Shown here in pieces: positions 40,629-49,108 of a DNA stretch of 64,000 nt. The stretch's first letter is position 1. The number at the start of each line of letters is the position of its first letter. The DNA comes from Brevibacillus agri (lineage in GTDB: Bacteria; Bacillota; Bacilli; Brevibacillales; Brevibacillaceae): positions 1,913,501 to 1,977,500 of the forward strand of contig NZ_CP026363.1 in assembly GCF_004117055.1 (NCBI RefSeq). The letters are read 5' to 3'. Under the pieces are notes generated by a model that was given only the letters and a program-made list of their open reading frames with translations, did not search any database and had not been told where the DNA came from. Made by a program: the position numbers and the translations under genes.

Positions 40629-42167
40629 TTAGCTTTTCGCGGTCTTGGTCGCCAGCCACGTGCAGGCGGTCTTGTTTGTCGTGGTCGCGATCCACTCGCA
40701 CGGCTGCCCGTTGACAGGCGTTATCAGCCGGAGTGTGTCGCCTTTGATCCCGCCGTATTTCACCGATGAGCTGGGAGGCGTGCTGGCGTAGACGATTCGC
40801 TCGTTCATCGCCACGCTGGGGAGATAGGAAGAGTTGTCAGAGCTGTAGCCGCTCGTCAGACTGATGGGGACAGGCACGTTTTTCATAGAGAGCGTAATTT
40901 TGTCTGCGGTTTTGTGGTAGAACATCTTTCCGCTGACCTGGCTGAAGTCTCCGCCGTCTACGGTGAGAAAAAGCGGATAGGAGCCGGAGCCATACAGGGA
41001 GATGACATGATTGGAGCCGGAGTAGCGGTTGTTTTCCAAATAAACATGCCCGCAGCGGTTCAAAAACAGGTTTTGCCTGAGCCGCGTATCGAACGAACAG
41101 TTGCGGACGGTAATAACTCTCTCGGACGGGACATCCCACGGATCGACGCTGAGCGCGTAGCCGTCAATGACAGCGGCGGTATCGGCTGCCTCAAAGCTGC
41201 AACCGTCGAACACGAGGCCGACGTTGTCGTAGTCGACGGAAAGGCCGCTGCCAACCGTCCTGGCCGCTTCTTGCGCGGTCGTGTGCAGGACCCATTTGCA
41301 GTGGGCGAACGTCATGTTCCGCATGAAATTGACGCGGTTTTTTTGATCGGCAGCGGTGTAAAAGGTGGAGGCGCTGATCGTGCCCGTCAAACAGCTCAGG
41401 CTGAAGCTCGCCATGGAAACGAGCTGGCTCGCCTGCACGACAATCGGCGCGGACGTATGTCCCTCCAGATCAAGCTGCTGCCGACAGTGGACATTGCTCA
41501 GGTTCACCAGCATCGGACGGCTGCCGTCGTAGGCTTCGTTCAGTTCGACTTCAAAGCGGTCGCATAGTACATTGGCGGCGTTCAGCCGTTCCAGGCCGCC
41601 CGTTACGGTAATGTCCGAGCGGGTGCGCGTCCGGCTGTCGCTGTAAAAATCGCTGATGGAAACCGAGCGGACGTAGCAGTTCGCCTCCCCGGCGAAGTAA
41701 AAATGGTCGGCGACCCCGTCCGTGCACCAGATGTTTTGCAGCAGCACGTAGTTGAGATAGCTGCCAGGCCCGTCGCCGCGAATGTAAAAGTCGGCGGAGT
41801 GCTCGTAGGCGTACGGGTCTTGCGGCACAGGATTTTCGCGCGCATTGGAGTCGATTTTCAGATTGGACACGACGAACGAATCAGCGTCCCCGCCCGCAGA
41901 GGTGATCGAAAACAGCCACCGCCAGTCTGCCGCAGTAGAATTGGCCTTTCGCTTCAAAACGGAAAAAGGACCGGCGCCCTGCATCACCAGGCTTTTGCCT
42001 TTTCCTAGCGTGACGGCCAGTTTCGTAGGTTCAATGACGTAGGTCCCGGGCGGTAAATACAACGGAAGTTGCTGCTGGACCGCGGCTGCCAGAGCGGCCG
42101 AAAGCGCTTGCGTATCATCGCTCACCCCGTCTCCCCTTGCGCCATACGTCTTCACATCAAGCATCAT
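40629..42167 (-). CDS. right-handed beta-helix protein (pectate-lyase-3-like)
   Basis: The 512-residue product begins with the classic segment DVKTYGARGDGVSDDTQALS followed by AAVQQQLPLYLPPGTYVI, the start of Pectate_lyase_3/glycosyl-hydrolase-28-like beta helices. Many short strands follow (VRNCSFD; VYLENNRYSGSNH). No signal peptide is visible, which is typical of phage-tail and capsule-associated members. GGAGGG precedes the ATG pair at 42167. It is divergent from the exopolysaccharide operon. It may act on the glycan made by that operon, or it may be a stray tail-spike-like gene. I see no further phage genes. Confidence 0.85.
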   Translation of the reverse strand: MMLDVKTYGARGDGVSDDTQALSAALAAAVQQQLPLYLPPGTYVIEPTKLAVTLGKGKSLVMQGAGPFSVLKRKANSTAADWRWLFSITSAGGDADSFVVSNLKIDSNARENPVPQDPYAYEHSADFYIRGDGPGSYLNYVLLQNIWCTDGVADHFYFAGEANCYVRSVSISDFYSDSRTRTRSDITVTGGLERLNAANVLCDRFEVELNEAYDGSRPMLVNLSNVHCRQQLDLEGHTSAPIVVQASQLVSMASFSLSCLTGTISASTFYTAADQKNRVNFMRNMTFAHCKWVLHTTAQEAARTVGSGLSVDYDNVGLVFDGCSFEAADTAAVIDGYALSVDPWDVPSERVITVRNCSFDTRLRQNLFLNRCGHVYLENNRYSGSNHVISLYGSGSYPLFLTVDGGDFSQVSGKMFYHKTADKITLSMKNVPVPISLTSGYSSDNSSYLPSVAMNERIVYASTPPSSSVKYGGIKGDTLRLITPVNGQPCEWIATTTNKTACTWLATKTAKS

Positions 42168-42372
42168 GCACCCATTCCCTCCATCTCGTCAAATCGACAA
42201 CACAAGATTGTCTTTCTTTCATTTCATTCAAAAACGAAAAAATGTTGACAACCATTTTGCAAAAAAGGTGACCGTTTGCCCAGGGCGTGTGCAAGTCGTC
42301 CTGCGACCTCTTTCATCCTGCTGGCATATTTGTCCTAGAACCTCCGTATGAATAAGCAAAGAGGTGGAAAGT

Positions 42373-43371
42373 ATGTCGATTTTAGTGACAGGCACTGCTG
42401 GCTTCATTGGATTTCACGTAGCGAAAAGACTTTTGGAAGGAGGGGAAGTCGTATGGGGGGTGGATAATTGCAACGACTACTACGATCCCCGCTTGAAGGC
42501 GAAAAGGCTGGAAATGCTCCACGCGTTCGAACAGTTCCACTTCTATAAAGCAGATATTGCCGATCAGACGACAATGGACGGGTTGTTTCGCAAAATACGA
42601 CCGGAACGGGTCATCCATCTGGCGGCGCAGGCTGGCGTCCGCTACAGCCTGGAAAATCCGCATGCCTACACAACCTCCAACATCGCGGGCTTCCTGCACA
42701 TATTGGAAGGCTGCCGACAGACGGGAGTCAAGCATTTGCTCTACGCCTCGTCAAGCTCTGTGTACGGAGGCAACAAAAAGCTGCCTTTCTGCGAGACAGA
42801 CCCGGTCGATGAGCCGAACAGCCTGTACGCCGCGACGAAAAAAGCGAACGAGCTGATGGCGTACACGTACAGCCACCTGTACGGCATTCCTGCGACAGGA
42901 CTGCGTTTTTTCACCGTGTACGGACCGTGGGGACGCCCCGATATGGCGCTGTACACATTCACCAGGGCCATCCTGGCGGGAGAGCCTGTCCGCGTGTTCA
43001 ACCACGGAAAAATGATAAGAGATTTTACGTACATTGACGATGTAGTGGAGGGAATCCACCGGCTCATGGGACGGCAGCCAGAGCCGCAGGACGGCAAGCC
43101 GCCGCACGGCAAGCCGCCGCACCAGGTTTTGAATATCGGGAACCATCAGCCTGTAGAACTGCTACAGTTCCTGGCGATTTTGGAGCAAAAGCTGAACAAA
43201 CCCGCAAACCGCCACTATATGCCCATCCAGCCGGGCGACGTTCCGGCTACATTTGCCTCCGTTGATGCCCTTTATGCGGAAACAGGCTTCCGCCCCCAGA
43301 CGCCAATCGAGGTAGGAATTTCCCGCTTTGTCGATTGGTACCTCCACTATTACGGTGACGCCCATGCGTAA
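42373..43371 (+). CDS. NAD-dependent UDP-sugar epimerase (UDP-glucuronate 4-epimerase-like)
   Basis: This short-chain dehydrogenase/reductase epimerises a UDP-sugar at C4. It has the Rossmann motif LVTGTAGFIGFHVAKRLLEG and GVDNCNDYYDPRLKAKRLE, and the YxxxK site (SLYAATKKANELMA). The sequence GLRFFTVYGPWGRPDMALYT is characteristic of UDP-GlcA epimerases. GAGGTGG lies five bases before the ATG at 42373. An in-frame GTG at 42364 overlaps the ribosome-binding site and is less likely. The segment DGKPPHGKPPHQV contains a 15-bp tandem duplication. First gene of the glycan operon. Its stop overlaps the next start. Confidence 0.9.
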   Translation: MSILVTGTAGFIGFHVAKRLLEGGEVVWGVDNCNDYYDPRLKAKRLEMLHAFEQFHFYKADIADQTTMDGLFRKIRPERVIHLAAQAGVRYSLENPHAYTTSNIAGFLHILEGCRQTGVKHLLYASSSSVYGGNKKLPFCETDPVDEPNSLYAATKKANELMAYTYSHLYGIPATGLRFFTVYGPWGRPDMALYTFTRAILAGEPVRVFNHGKMIRDFTYIDDVVEGIHRLMGRQPEPQDGKPPHGKPPHQVLNIGNHQPVELLQFLAILEQKLNKPANRHYMPIQPGDVPATFASVDALYAETGFRPQTPIEVGISRFVDWYLHYYGDAHA

Positions 43372-44644
43372 AAAAGTAGGAGTCGTAGGACTCGGGTACG
43401 TCGGATTGCCTGTTGCGGTCGCATTTGGGGAAAAGCTGCCTGTGATCGGGTACGATGTGGACGCGAGACGAATCGCTGCGTTGCAGACGGGCCGGGACGA
43501 GACGGGGGAACATACGGCGGAGGAGCTGGCGCGCACGAGCGTCACTTACACCGATGATCCCGCCAGGCTTGCGGAGTGCGACTTTATTATCGTCACCGTG
43601 CCTACGCCAGTCGATGAGGCCAAACGTCCCGATTTGCGCGCGCTGCTCTTCGCCTCGGAAACGGTCGGGAAGCATATGCAGCCTGGGACGATTGTCGTCT
43701 ATGAATCGACGGTTTACCCTGGCGCGACAGAGGAAGTGTGCGTGCCAGCGCTGGAGCGCTCGTCCGGGAAGCGCGCAGGCGAAGACTTTTTTGTCGGCTA
43801 TTCTCCCGAGCGGATCAATCCCGGGGACAGGGAGCGCAGGCTCGCCCGGATCGTCAAGGTCGTCTCCGGCCAGGACAGGGCGACTTGCGACGAGATTGCC
43901 GACATGTACGCGCTGGTAGTAGAGGCAGGCATTCATAAAGCGTCCTCCATCCAGGTCGCAGAAGCTGCCAAAGTCATCGAAAACACGCAACGCGATCTGA
44001 ATATCGCCCTGATTAACGAGCTGGCAATCATTTTTGACCGATTGGGCATCGCGACAGCGGACGTGCTGGAAGCGGCCGGAACGAAGTGGAACTTCCTTCG
44101 GTTTACGCCAGGGCTGGTCGGCGGCCATTGCATCGGAGTCGATCCGTACTATTTGACCTATAAGGCCGAGAGCGTCGGCTATCATCCGCAGGTCATCCTG
44201 GCGGGACGCCGCATTAACGATGGCATGGGAAAATTCGTCGCCACTTCCCTGGTCAAGCAGATGATCTGGCGCCATATCCCGATTCAAGGCTCGCGGGTGA
44301 CGATTTTGGGGATGACCTTCAAGGAAAATGTCCCGGATATTCGCAACAGCCGGGTCATTGATATCGTCCACGAGCTGCGGGAGTTCGGGGTCGAGGTGCA
44401 GGTGACGGACGATCTGGCGGACTCGGCGAAGACGTGGGCGGAGTACGGCATCAGGCTTCGGGATTGGGACGATTTGCAGCCCGCCGACGCACTGGTTCTG
44501 GCCGTTCCGCACGCGAAGTACGCGCATCTTGGCTGGGAGGAACTGTCGTCTTTGCTGCACGGAAGGTGCGGCGTGATCGCGGATGTGAAAAGCGTGCTGA
44601 ATCAAAAAACATGCCCGTCTGACATCGTTGTCTGGCGTTTGTAG
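43364..44644 (+). CDS. nucleotide sugar dehydrogenase (WbpA/TviB-type)
   Basis: This enzyme oxidises UDP-HexNAc (or UDP-hexose) to the uronic acid with two NAD+. The 426-residue protein has VGVVGLGYVGLPVAVAFGEK, IVTVPTPVDEAKRPDL, and the active-site Cys in LVGGHCIGVDPYYLTYKA. The GGHCIGVDPYY signature points to the UDP-N-acetyl-hexosamine dehydrogenase branch (WbpA, TviB, VipA) rather than UDP-glucose dehydrogenase. The ATG at 43364 overlaps the epimerase stop. Together with that epimerase it makes a HexNAc-uronate or galacturonate donor. Confidence 0.92.
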   Translation: MRKKVGVVGLGYVGLPVAVAFGEKLPVIGYDVDARRIAALQTGRDETGEHTAEELARTSVTYTDDPARLAECDFIIVTVPTPVDEAKRPDLRALLFASETVGKHMQPGTIVVYESTVYPGATEEVCVPALERSSGKRAGEDFFVGYSPERINPGDRERRLARIVKVVSGQDRATCDEIADMYALVVEAGIHKASSIQVAEAAKVIENTQRDLNIALINELAIIFDRLGIATADVLEAAGTKWNFLRFTPGLVGGHCIGVDPYYLTYKAESVGYHPQVILAGRRINDGMGKFVATSLVKQMIWRHIPIQGSRVTILGMTFKENVPDIRNSRVIDIVHELREFGVEVQVTDDLADSAKTWAEYGIRLRDWDDLQPADALVLAVPHAKYAHLGWEELSSLLHGRCGVIADVKSVLNQKTCPSDIVVWRL

Positions 44645-44688
44645 AGCCAGCCACGATGAACGAATGCAGACAGCCTGGAGCGATGAAT

Positions 44689-46587
44689 ATGAGCTACCGG
44701 AAGAGAAGATTCTGGTTAAGCTTATCGGACGCAGGAATTATCAGTATAGCTGTATGGCTGGCCTGCCTGGTTCGATTTGATTTTTCACTTGCGGAAATAG
44801 GCGATTATCAGCCGATGTATCTGATAATCGGACATGTACTGTTCGTTTTGGCGGGGATGCACGTGGCCGAGTTGTACCGTCCCGTCTACCGCTACGTCAG
44901 CGCAAACGAGCTTGTTTCGATTGTCAAGGCGACGAGCCTGTCTATCCTTGCGCTCAGCTTCGTTTTGAACAACGTGGGACATTGGCTGTTTTTGTCCGTC
45001 CGTTTTCCGCTCTCGCTGTTTTTGCTTACGTGGACGTTCGTGCTGGCGGGAATTACGGGCTTGCGCTTCGTCTGGAAGTGGTGGAACGAGGAGCGGGAAA
45101 AAAGAAGCCAGGACCGCAGGCGGACACTGATCGTCGGAGCGGGCAGCGCAGGCGTGCTGGTCGCTCGCGAGATGAGGCGGTCGCCTCTGTCCGAGCAGCG
45201 GCCGATCGCGTTCGTTGATGACGAGCCGAGCAAGCAAAACTTGCGCGTGTACGGCTTGCCCGTCGTCGGAAAAAGAGAGGACATCCCCCGCATCGTGCAG
45301 CGGCAGGCCATTTCGGATATCGTCATCGCCATGCCGTCCGCTTCCCGGCAGACGATCCGCGAAATTTTTGACATTTGCAAAACGACGAAAGCGAGCGTCA
45401 AAATTTTGCCGCACGTCTCCGATATTCTCAGCGGCAAAATCAGCATGAACATGATTCGCAACGTCAGGCTGGAGGATTTGCTGGGACGCGAGCCAGTGGA
45501 GATCAACCTGGAGGAAATCACCGGCTATTTGCGGCAGCAGGTCGTGCTCGTCACAGGGGCCGGGGGCTCGATCGGCTCGGAGCTATGCCGCCAGATCGCC
45601 CGCTTCGGCCCGGCGAAGCTGCTTTTGCTCGGGAATGAGGAAAACGGCATTTTTGAAATCAGCCTGGAACTGGGGCGGCTGTTTCCCGAGCTGCCTACGA
45701 TCAGCCTGATTGCGGATATTCGCGACCGGCAGCGAATAGCTGCGATCATGAGCGAGTACCGCCCGTCCGTCATTTTTCATGCGGCCGCCCACAAGCACGT
45801 GCCGCTGATGGAGCAAAACCCGAGCGAGGCGTTGAAAAACAATGTGTTGGGAACGAAAAATGTCGCGGAGTGCGCGCTGGAAGCGGGAGCGAAGCATTTT
45901 ATCCTGATCTCGACCGACAAGGCGGTGAATCCGACTTCCATGATGGGCGCCACCAAGCGCATCGCCGAGATGCTGATCCAGGGCTACAACCGTTTCGGGC
46001 ATACCCGCTTTGCTGCCGTTCGCTTCGGCAACGTGCTCGGGAGCAGAGGCAGCGTCGTCCCGATTTTCCTCGATCAGATTCAGGCGGGCGGTCCGGTGAC
46101 GATCACCCATCCGGACATGGAACGGTTTTTCATGACGATTCCCGAAGCGGCCCAGTTAGTGATTCAGGCCGGAGCGCTGGCGCACGGCGGAGAGATTTTC
46201 GTGCTCGACATGGGCAAGCCCGTCAAGATTGTCGATATGGCGATGGACCTGATCCGCCTGGCAGGTTTGGAGCCGGAAAAAGATATCCCGGTTGTGTACA
46301 CGGGAATCCGTTCAGGCGAAAAGCTGTATGAAGAACTGTTGACCGCAGAAGAAGGGCTGACCTCTACTTGCCACGACCGAATTTTCATCGGCAAGCCGCT
46401 CGACTTTTCCTGGAGCGAGCTGTTGACGGCCATTTCCCGCCTGGAGCAGCTTGCGAAAAATGGCGGGATGATCGAGGACGCTTCCACGATCATCGAAATA
46501 TTGCAAGGAATCATTCCTAATTATCAATCTTCCTCCCAGCCGAAAGAAGAGGCAAAGCCCGTGCCGTATTCGGTAGCGACAGGATGA
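44689..46587 (+). CDS. membrane-bound UDP-HexNAc 4,6-dehydratase (PglF/CapD-like)
   Basis: This enzyme converts UDP-GlcNAc to the 4-keto-6-deoxy sugar on the way to bacillosamine-, FucNAc- or QuiNAc-type sugars. The 632-residue protein has four N-terminal helices, then a flavodoxin/CoA-binding region (TLIVGAGSAGVLVAREMRR) and the SDR domain (VLVTGAGGSIGSELCRQI). The catalytic segment is STDKAVNPTSMMGATKRIA, where the usual SDR Tyr is replaced by Met as in PglF/WbpM. Three in-frame ATGs are close. The one at 44689 is eight bases after TGGAG. Confidence 0.92.
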   Translation: MSYRKRRFWLSLSDAGIISIAVWLACLVRFDFSLAEIGDYQPMYLIIGHVLFVLAGMHVAELYRPVYRYVSANELVSIVKATSLSILALSFVLNNVGHWLFLSVRFPLSLFLLTWTFVLAGITGLRFVWKWWNEEREKRSQDRRRTLIVGAGSAGVLVAREMRRSPLSEQRPIAFVDDEPSKQNLRVYGLPVVGKREDIPRIVQRQAISDIVIAMPSASRQTIREIFDICKTTKASVKILPHVSDILSGKISMNMIRNVRLEDLLGREPVEINLEEITGYLRQQVVLVTGAGGSIGSELCRQIARFGPAKLLLLGNEENGIFEISLELGRLFPELPTISLIADIRDRQRIAAIMSEYRPSVIFHAAAHKHVPLMEQNPSEALKNNVLGTKNVAECALEAGAKHFILISTDKAVNPTSMMGATKRIAEMLIQGYNRFGHTRFAAVRFGNVLGSRGSVVPIFLDQIQAGGPVTITHPDMERFFMTIPEAAQLVIQAGALAHGGEIFVLDMGKPVKIVDMAMDLIRLAGLEPEKDIPVVYTGIRSGEKLYEELLTAEEGLTSTCHDRIFIGKPLDFSWSELLTAISRLEQLAKNGGMIEDASTIIEILQGIIPNYQSSSQPKEEAKPVPYSVATG

Positions 46588-47663
46588 TGGAGATGACGAG
46601 GACGAAGAGGGCAGCACGGAAAAAGAAGTGGAGACGTCTGCTGCTGCTCGGAGGGATCGCTTGCCTGCTCGCCGTGGGAGGGTACGGGGCATATGTGTAC
46701 GTGTCGCTGCAAGAGACGGCGAAGAGCATGTACGTCCCGATCCGGACGCAAAAGTCGCTGGCGTCTTCCGCGCCCCCGGCATCGTCTGGGCAGCAGCCGT
46801 TGCACAGGCAGGCGCAGTCCTCGCTTCCGCAGCAGGAGTCAGTGCCAGCGGAAGCGCAGGAGCCGTTCACGGTGCTGCTGCTCGGGATCGACGAGCGGGA
46901 AAACGACAAGGGGCGCTCGGATGTCATTCTCGTGCTGACGGTCAATCCGCAGGCAAAGTCGGCGCTTTTGGTCAGCATCCCGCGCGATACGCGCACGCAG
47001 ATGGCCCAGACGAAGACGATGGATAAAATCAACCACGCCTACGCTTTTGGCGGGCTGCAGCAGGCAGTGGACACGGTGGAGCAATTCATCGCGACTCCCG
47101 TTGATTATGTCGTGGCAGCGAATATGGAAGGCTTTGCCGGGATTATTGATACATTGGGCGGCGTCGAGGTAGACAACCAGCTCGCCTTCACCTACGCAGA
47201 CTACCACTTCCCGCTCGGCCCCATCCAGTTGGACGGCAAGCAGGCGCTCGTCTATGCGCGCATGCGCTACGAGGACCCGCGCGGCGATCTCGGCAGAAAC
47301 GAGCGGCAGCAGTTGATTTTGAAAGCGCTGATGCAAAAGAAGGCGGCTTTGGCGTCTCCCGCCACGTTGAACGGAGTGCTGGAAACGATGGCCAAATACG
47401 TGAAGACGAACATGACGTTTGCCGACATGAAAAGGCTCGTCCAGAACTACAGCACAGCCGTATCGAGCGTGGAGACGATCCGCATGGAAGGAAAGGGCCA
47501 GCTCATCAACGGGATCTACTACTATATCGTCAGCCCGGAAGAGCGAAAAAAGCTGATCGAGCGACTGTCCGCTTTTCGCAAGCTGGCGGAGCCGGCCCAC
47601 AGTCAACTGCCGAACCAAGTTAGTGACAGCCTGGAGGGGCGAAGGGGGGAGCAAAATGAATGA
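46584..47663 (+). CDS. LytR-CpsA-Psr (LCP) family protein
   Basis: This membrane-anchored phosphotransferase is predicted to attach the finished polymer from its undecaprenyl carrier to peptidoglycan. The 359-residue protein has a basic cytoplasmic tail, one helix (RLLLLGGIACLLAVGGYGAY) and the LCP domain. Its Arg/Asp contact sites are LLLGIDERENDKGRSDVILV, VSIPRDTRTQM, INHAYAFGG and YARMRYEDPRGDLGRNERQQ. Placement inside the glycan operon argues for covalent wall attachment of this glycan. The start overlaps the dehydratase stop. Confidence 0.92.
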   Translation: MMEMTRTKRAARKKKWRRLLLLGGIACLLAVGGYGAYVYVSLQETAKSMYVPIRTQKSLASSAPPASSGQQPLHRQAQSSLPQQESVPAEAQEPFTVLLLGIDERENDKGRSDVILVLTVNPQAKSALLVSIPRDTRTQMAQTKTMDKINHAYAFGGLQQAVDTVEQFIATPVDYVVAANMEGFAGIIDTLGGVEVDNQLAFTYADYHFPLGPIQLDGKQALVYARMRYEDPRGDLGRNERQQLILKALMQKKAALASPATLNGVLETMAKYVKTNMTFADMKRLVQNYSTAVSSVETIRMEGKGQLINGIYYYIVSPEERKKLIERLSAFRKLAEPAHSQLPNQVSDSLEGRRGEQNE

Positions 47664-48408
47664 AACCGTGAATCTGCGGGAAATATTGCTGGTCTTGTCC
47701 AAACGCTGGGTCGTGATCTTGCTGGTTACTTCTATTTTTACGATCGGGACGGCACTCGTCAGCGTCTTTCTGTTGACGCCGATCTATCAGGCCAAGACAG
47801 AAATTTTGGTGAATCGCTCCTTGAACTCGAATCCGGAAGGGGTATTGTCCGTAGCCGAGATTGATTCCAACCTGAAGCTGATCGAGACGTACCGGGTCAT
47901 CATCGAAAGCCCGCGGGTGATGGAGCGGGTCGTGGAATCGCTCGGACAAGGGGCGAGCATGGAGGCGCTCTTGCTGCACACGAAAGTAGAGCCTGTCAAA
48001 GATTCGCAGGTGATTTCCATTACGGTGGAAGACCCCGATCAGGCGCGAGCCGTGCTGATCGCCAATACGATTGCCACGACCTTTCAGGAAGAAGTCGTCA
48101 AAATGCTGAGCATGAACAACGTGCACATTCTCGCAGAGGCGCGCCATAACCCGGCGGCCAAACCCGTCAGTCCCAAGCCGCTGCTCAACTCGATCATCGG
48201 CTTCGTGCTCGGGCTGGCGTCTTCCATCGGCGTTGTGTTTTTCATGGAGCATCTCGATACCCGGCTGCGCTCGGAAAAGGAAGTGGAGGAGTATTTGGGA
48301 CTGCCTGTGCTCGCCACGATTGCCGTCATTGACAAGAAGTCGAAAAAGCATTTTCGGCAAAAAAGGGTGGAGGAGGTGAGAGGCGAGTATGAGAAGGCAG
48401 AAGCCTGA
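47656..48408 (+). CDS. Wzz/YveK-type chain-length and kinase-modulator protein
   Basis: This 250-residue membrane protein controls polymer length and activates the BY-kinase. It has two helices (LSKRWVVILLVTSIFTIGTA and LLNSIIGFVLGLASSIGVVF) that enclose the Wzz external domain with its conserved IYQAKTEILV. PxxP-like residues precede the second helix (AAKPVSPKP). The frame is open upstream, but the ATG at 47656 has GAAGGGGGGAGC in front. It is paired with the next gene by a 20-bp overlap, the usual Firmicute arrangement. Confidence 0.9.
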   Translation: MNETVNLREILLVLSKRWVVILLVTSIFTIGTALVSVFLLTPIYQAKTEILVNRSLNSNPEGVLSVAEIDSNLKLIETYRVIIESPRVMERVVESLGQGASMEALLLHTKVEPVKDSQVISITVEDPDQARAVLIANTIATTFQEEVVKMLSMNNVHILAEARHNPAAKPVSPKPLLNSIIGFVLGLASSIGVVFFMEHLDTRLRSEKEVEEYLGLPVLATIAVIDKKSKKHFRQKRVEEVRGEYEKAEA

Positions 48409-49078
48409 CGATCGCTATCAAAAGCTGATCGCTCACTGGGAGCCGCTCTCCCCGCTGGTGGAAGGCTACCGGACCTTGAAGCTCAACATTTTGTTTTCCA
48501 CGCAAGGGCAGAAGCTGCAGACGATTTTGGTCAGCAGTCCGGGCGCATCAGAAGGCAAGACGGTCACGGCGGCCAACCTGTCGCTGATGATGGCAAAAGA
48601 TCGGCGCAAGACGGTCCTGATCGATTTCGACCTGCGCAATCCCCGTATCCACTTCACGTTTGAGATGCCGAATCTGTACGGGGTCAGCTCCTATATGAGC
48701 GGCATGTGCCAGTTTTCCGACATCGTCCAGGACTCCGGCGTGCCCCACCTGTCCATCATCACCGCGGGGCCGATTCCGCACAGTCCGGCGGAGCTTCTGG
48801 GAACGCCGCGCCTGCTGGAGTTGCTGGAGAGGCTGCGCAGCAATTTTGACGTGGTGATCGTGGACAGTCCTCCGCTGATCGTGAGTGACGCGATGGTGCT
48901 GGCCCGGGAAACAGACGGGTGCGTGCTCGTGGTCGATGCCAGCAAGACGAAGCGGGACCCGGCGGTTCGCGCGGTCGAGCAGTTGAAAACGGCTGGCGCC
49001 AACCTGCTCGGAGTCGTGCTGAACAACAAAAAACTGGGGAAGCGGGAAGGCTACTACGGTTATGGCTACATGGAATAG
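48389..49078 (+). CDS. CpsD/YwqD-type bacterial tyrosine kinase (BY-kinase)
   Basis: This cytoplasmic autophosphorylating kinase couples to the Wzz protein to regulate export. The 229-residue protein has Walker A SSPGASEGKTVTAANLSLMM, Walker A' VLIDFDLRNPRIH, Walker B VVIVDSPPLIV and a C-terminal tyrosine cluster (EGYYGYGYME). The P-loop reads GASEGKT where most family members have GxGKS/T with a glycine. The difference is within the observed range. It overlaps the Wzz gene and is followed by the flippase. Confidence 0.92.
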   Translation: MRRQKPDDRYQKLIAHWEPLSPLVEGYRTLKLNILFSTQGQKLQTILVSSPGASEGKTVTAANLSLMMAKDRRKTVLIDFDLRNPRIHFTFEMPNLYGVSSYMSGMCQFSDIVQDSGVPHLSIITAGPIPHSPAELLGTPRLLELLERLRSNFDVVIVDSPPLIVSDAMVLARETDGCVLVVDASKTKRDPAVRAVEQLKTAGANLLGVVLNNKKLGKREGYYGYGYME

Positions 49079-49108
49079 TCGAGTCAGAAACGGGAGCGAT
49101 TAGCGCCG

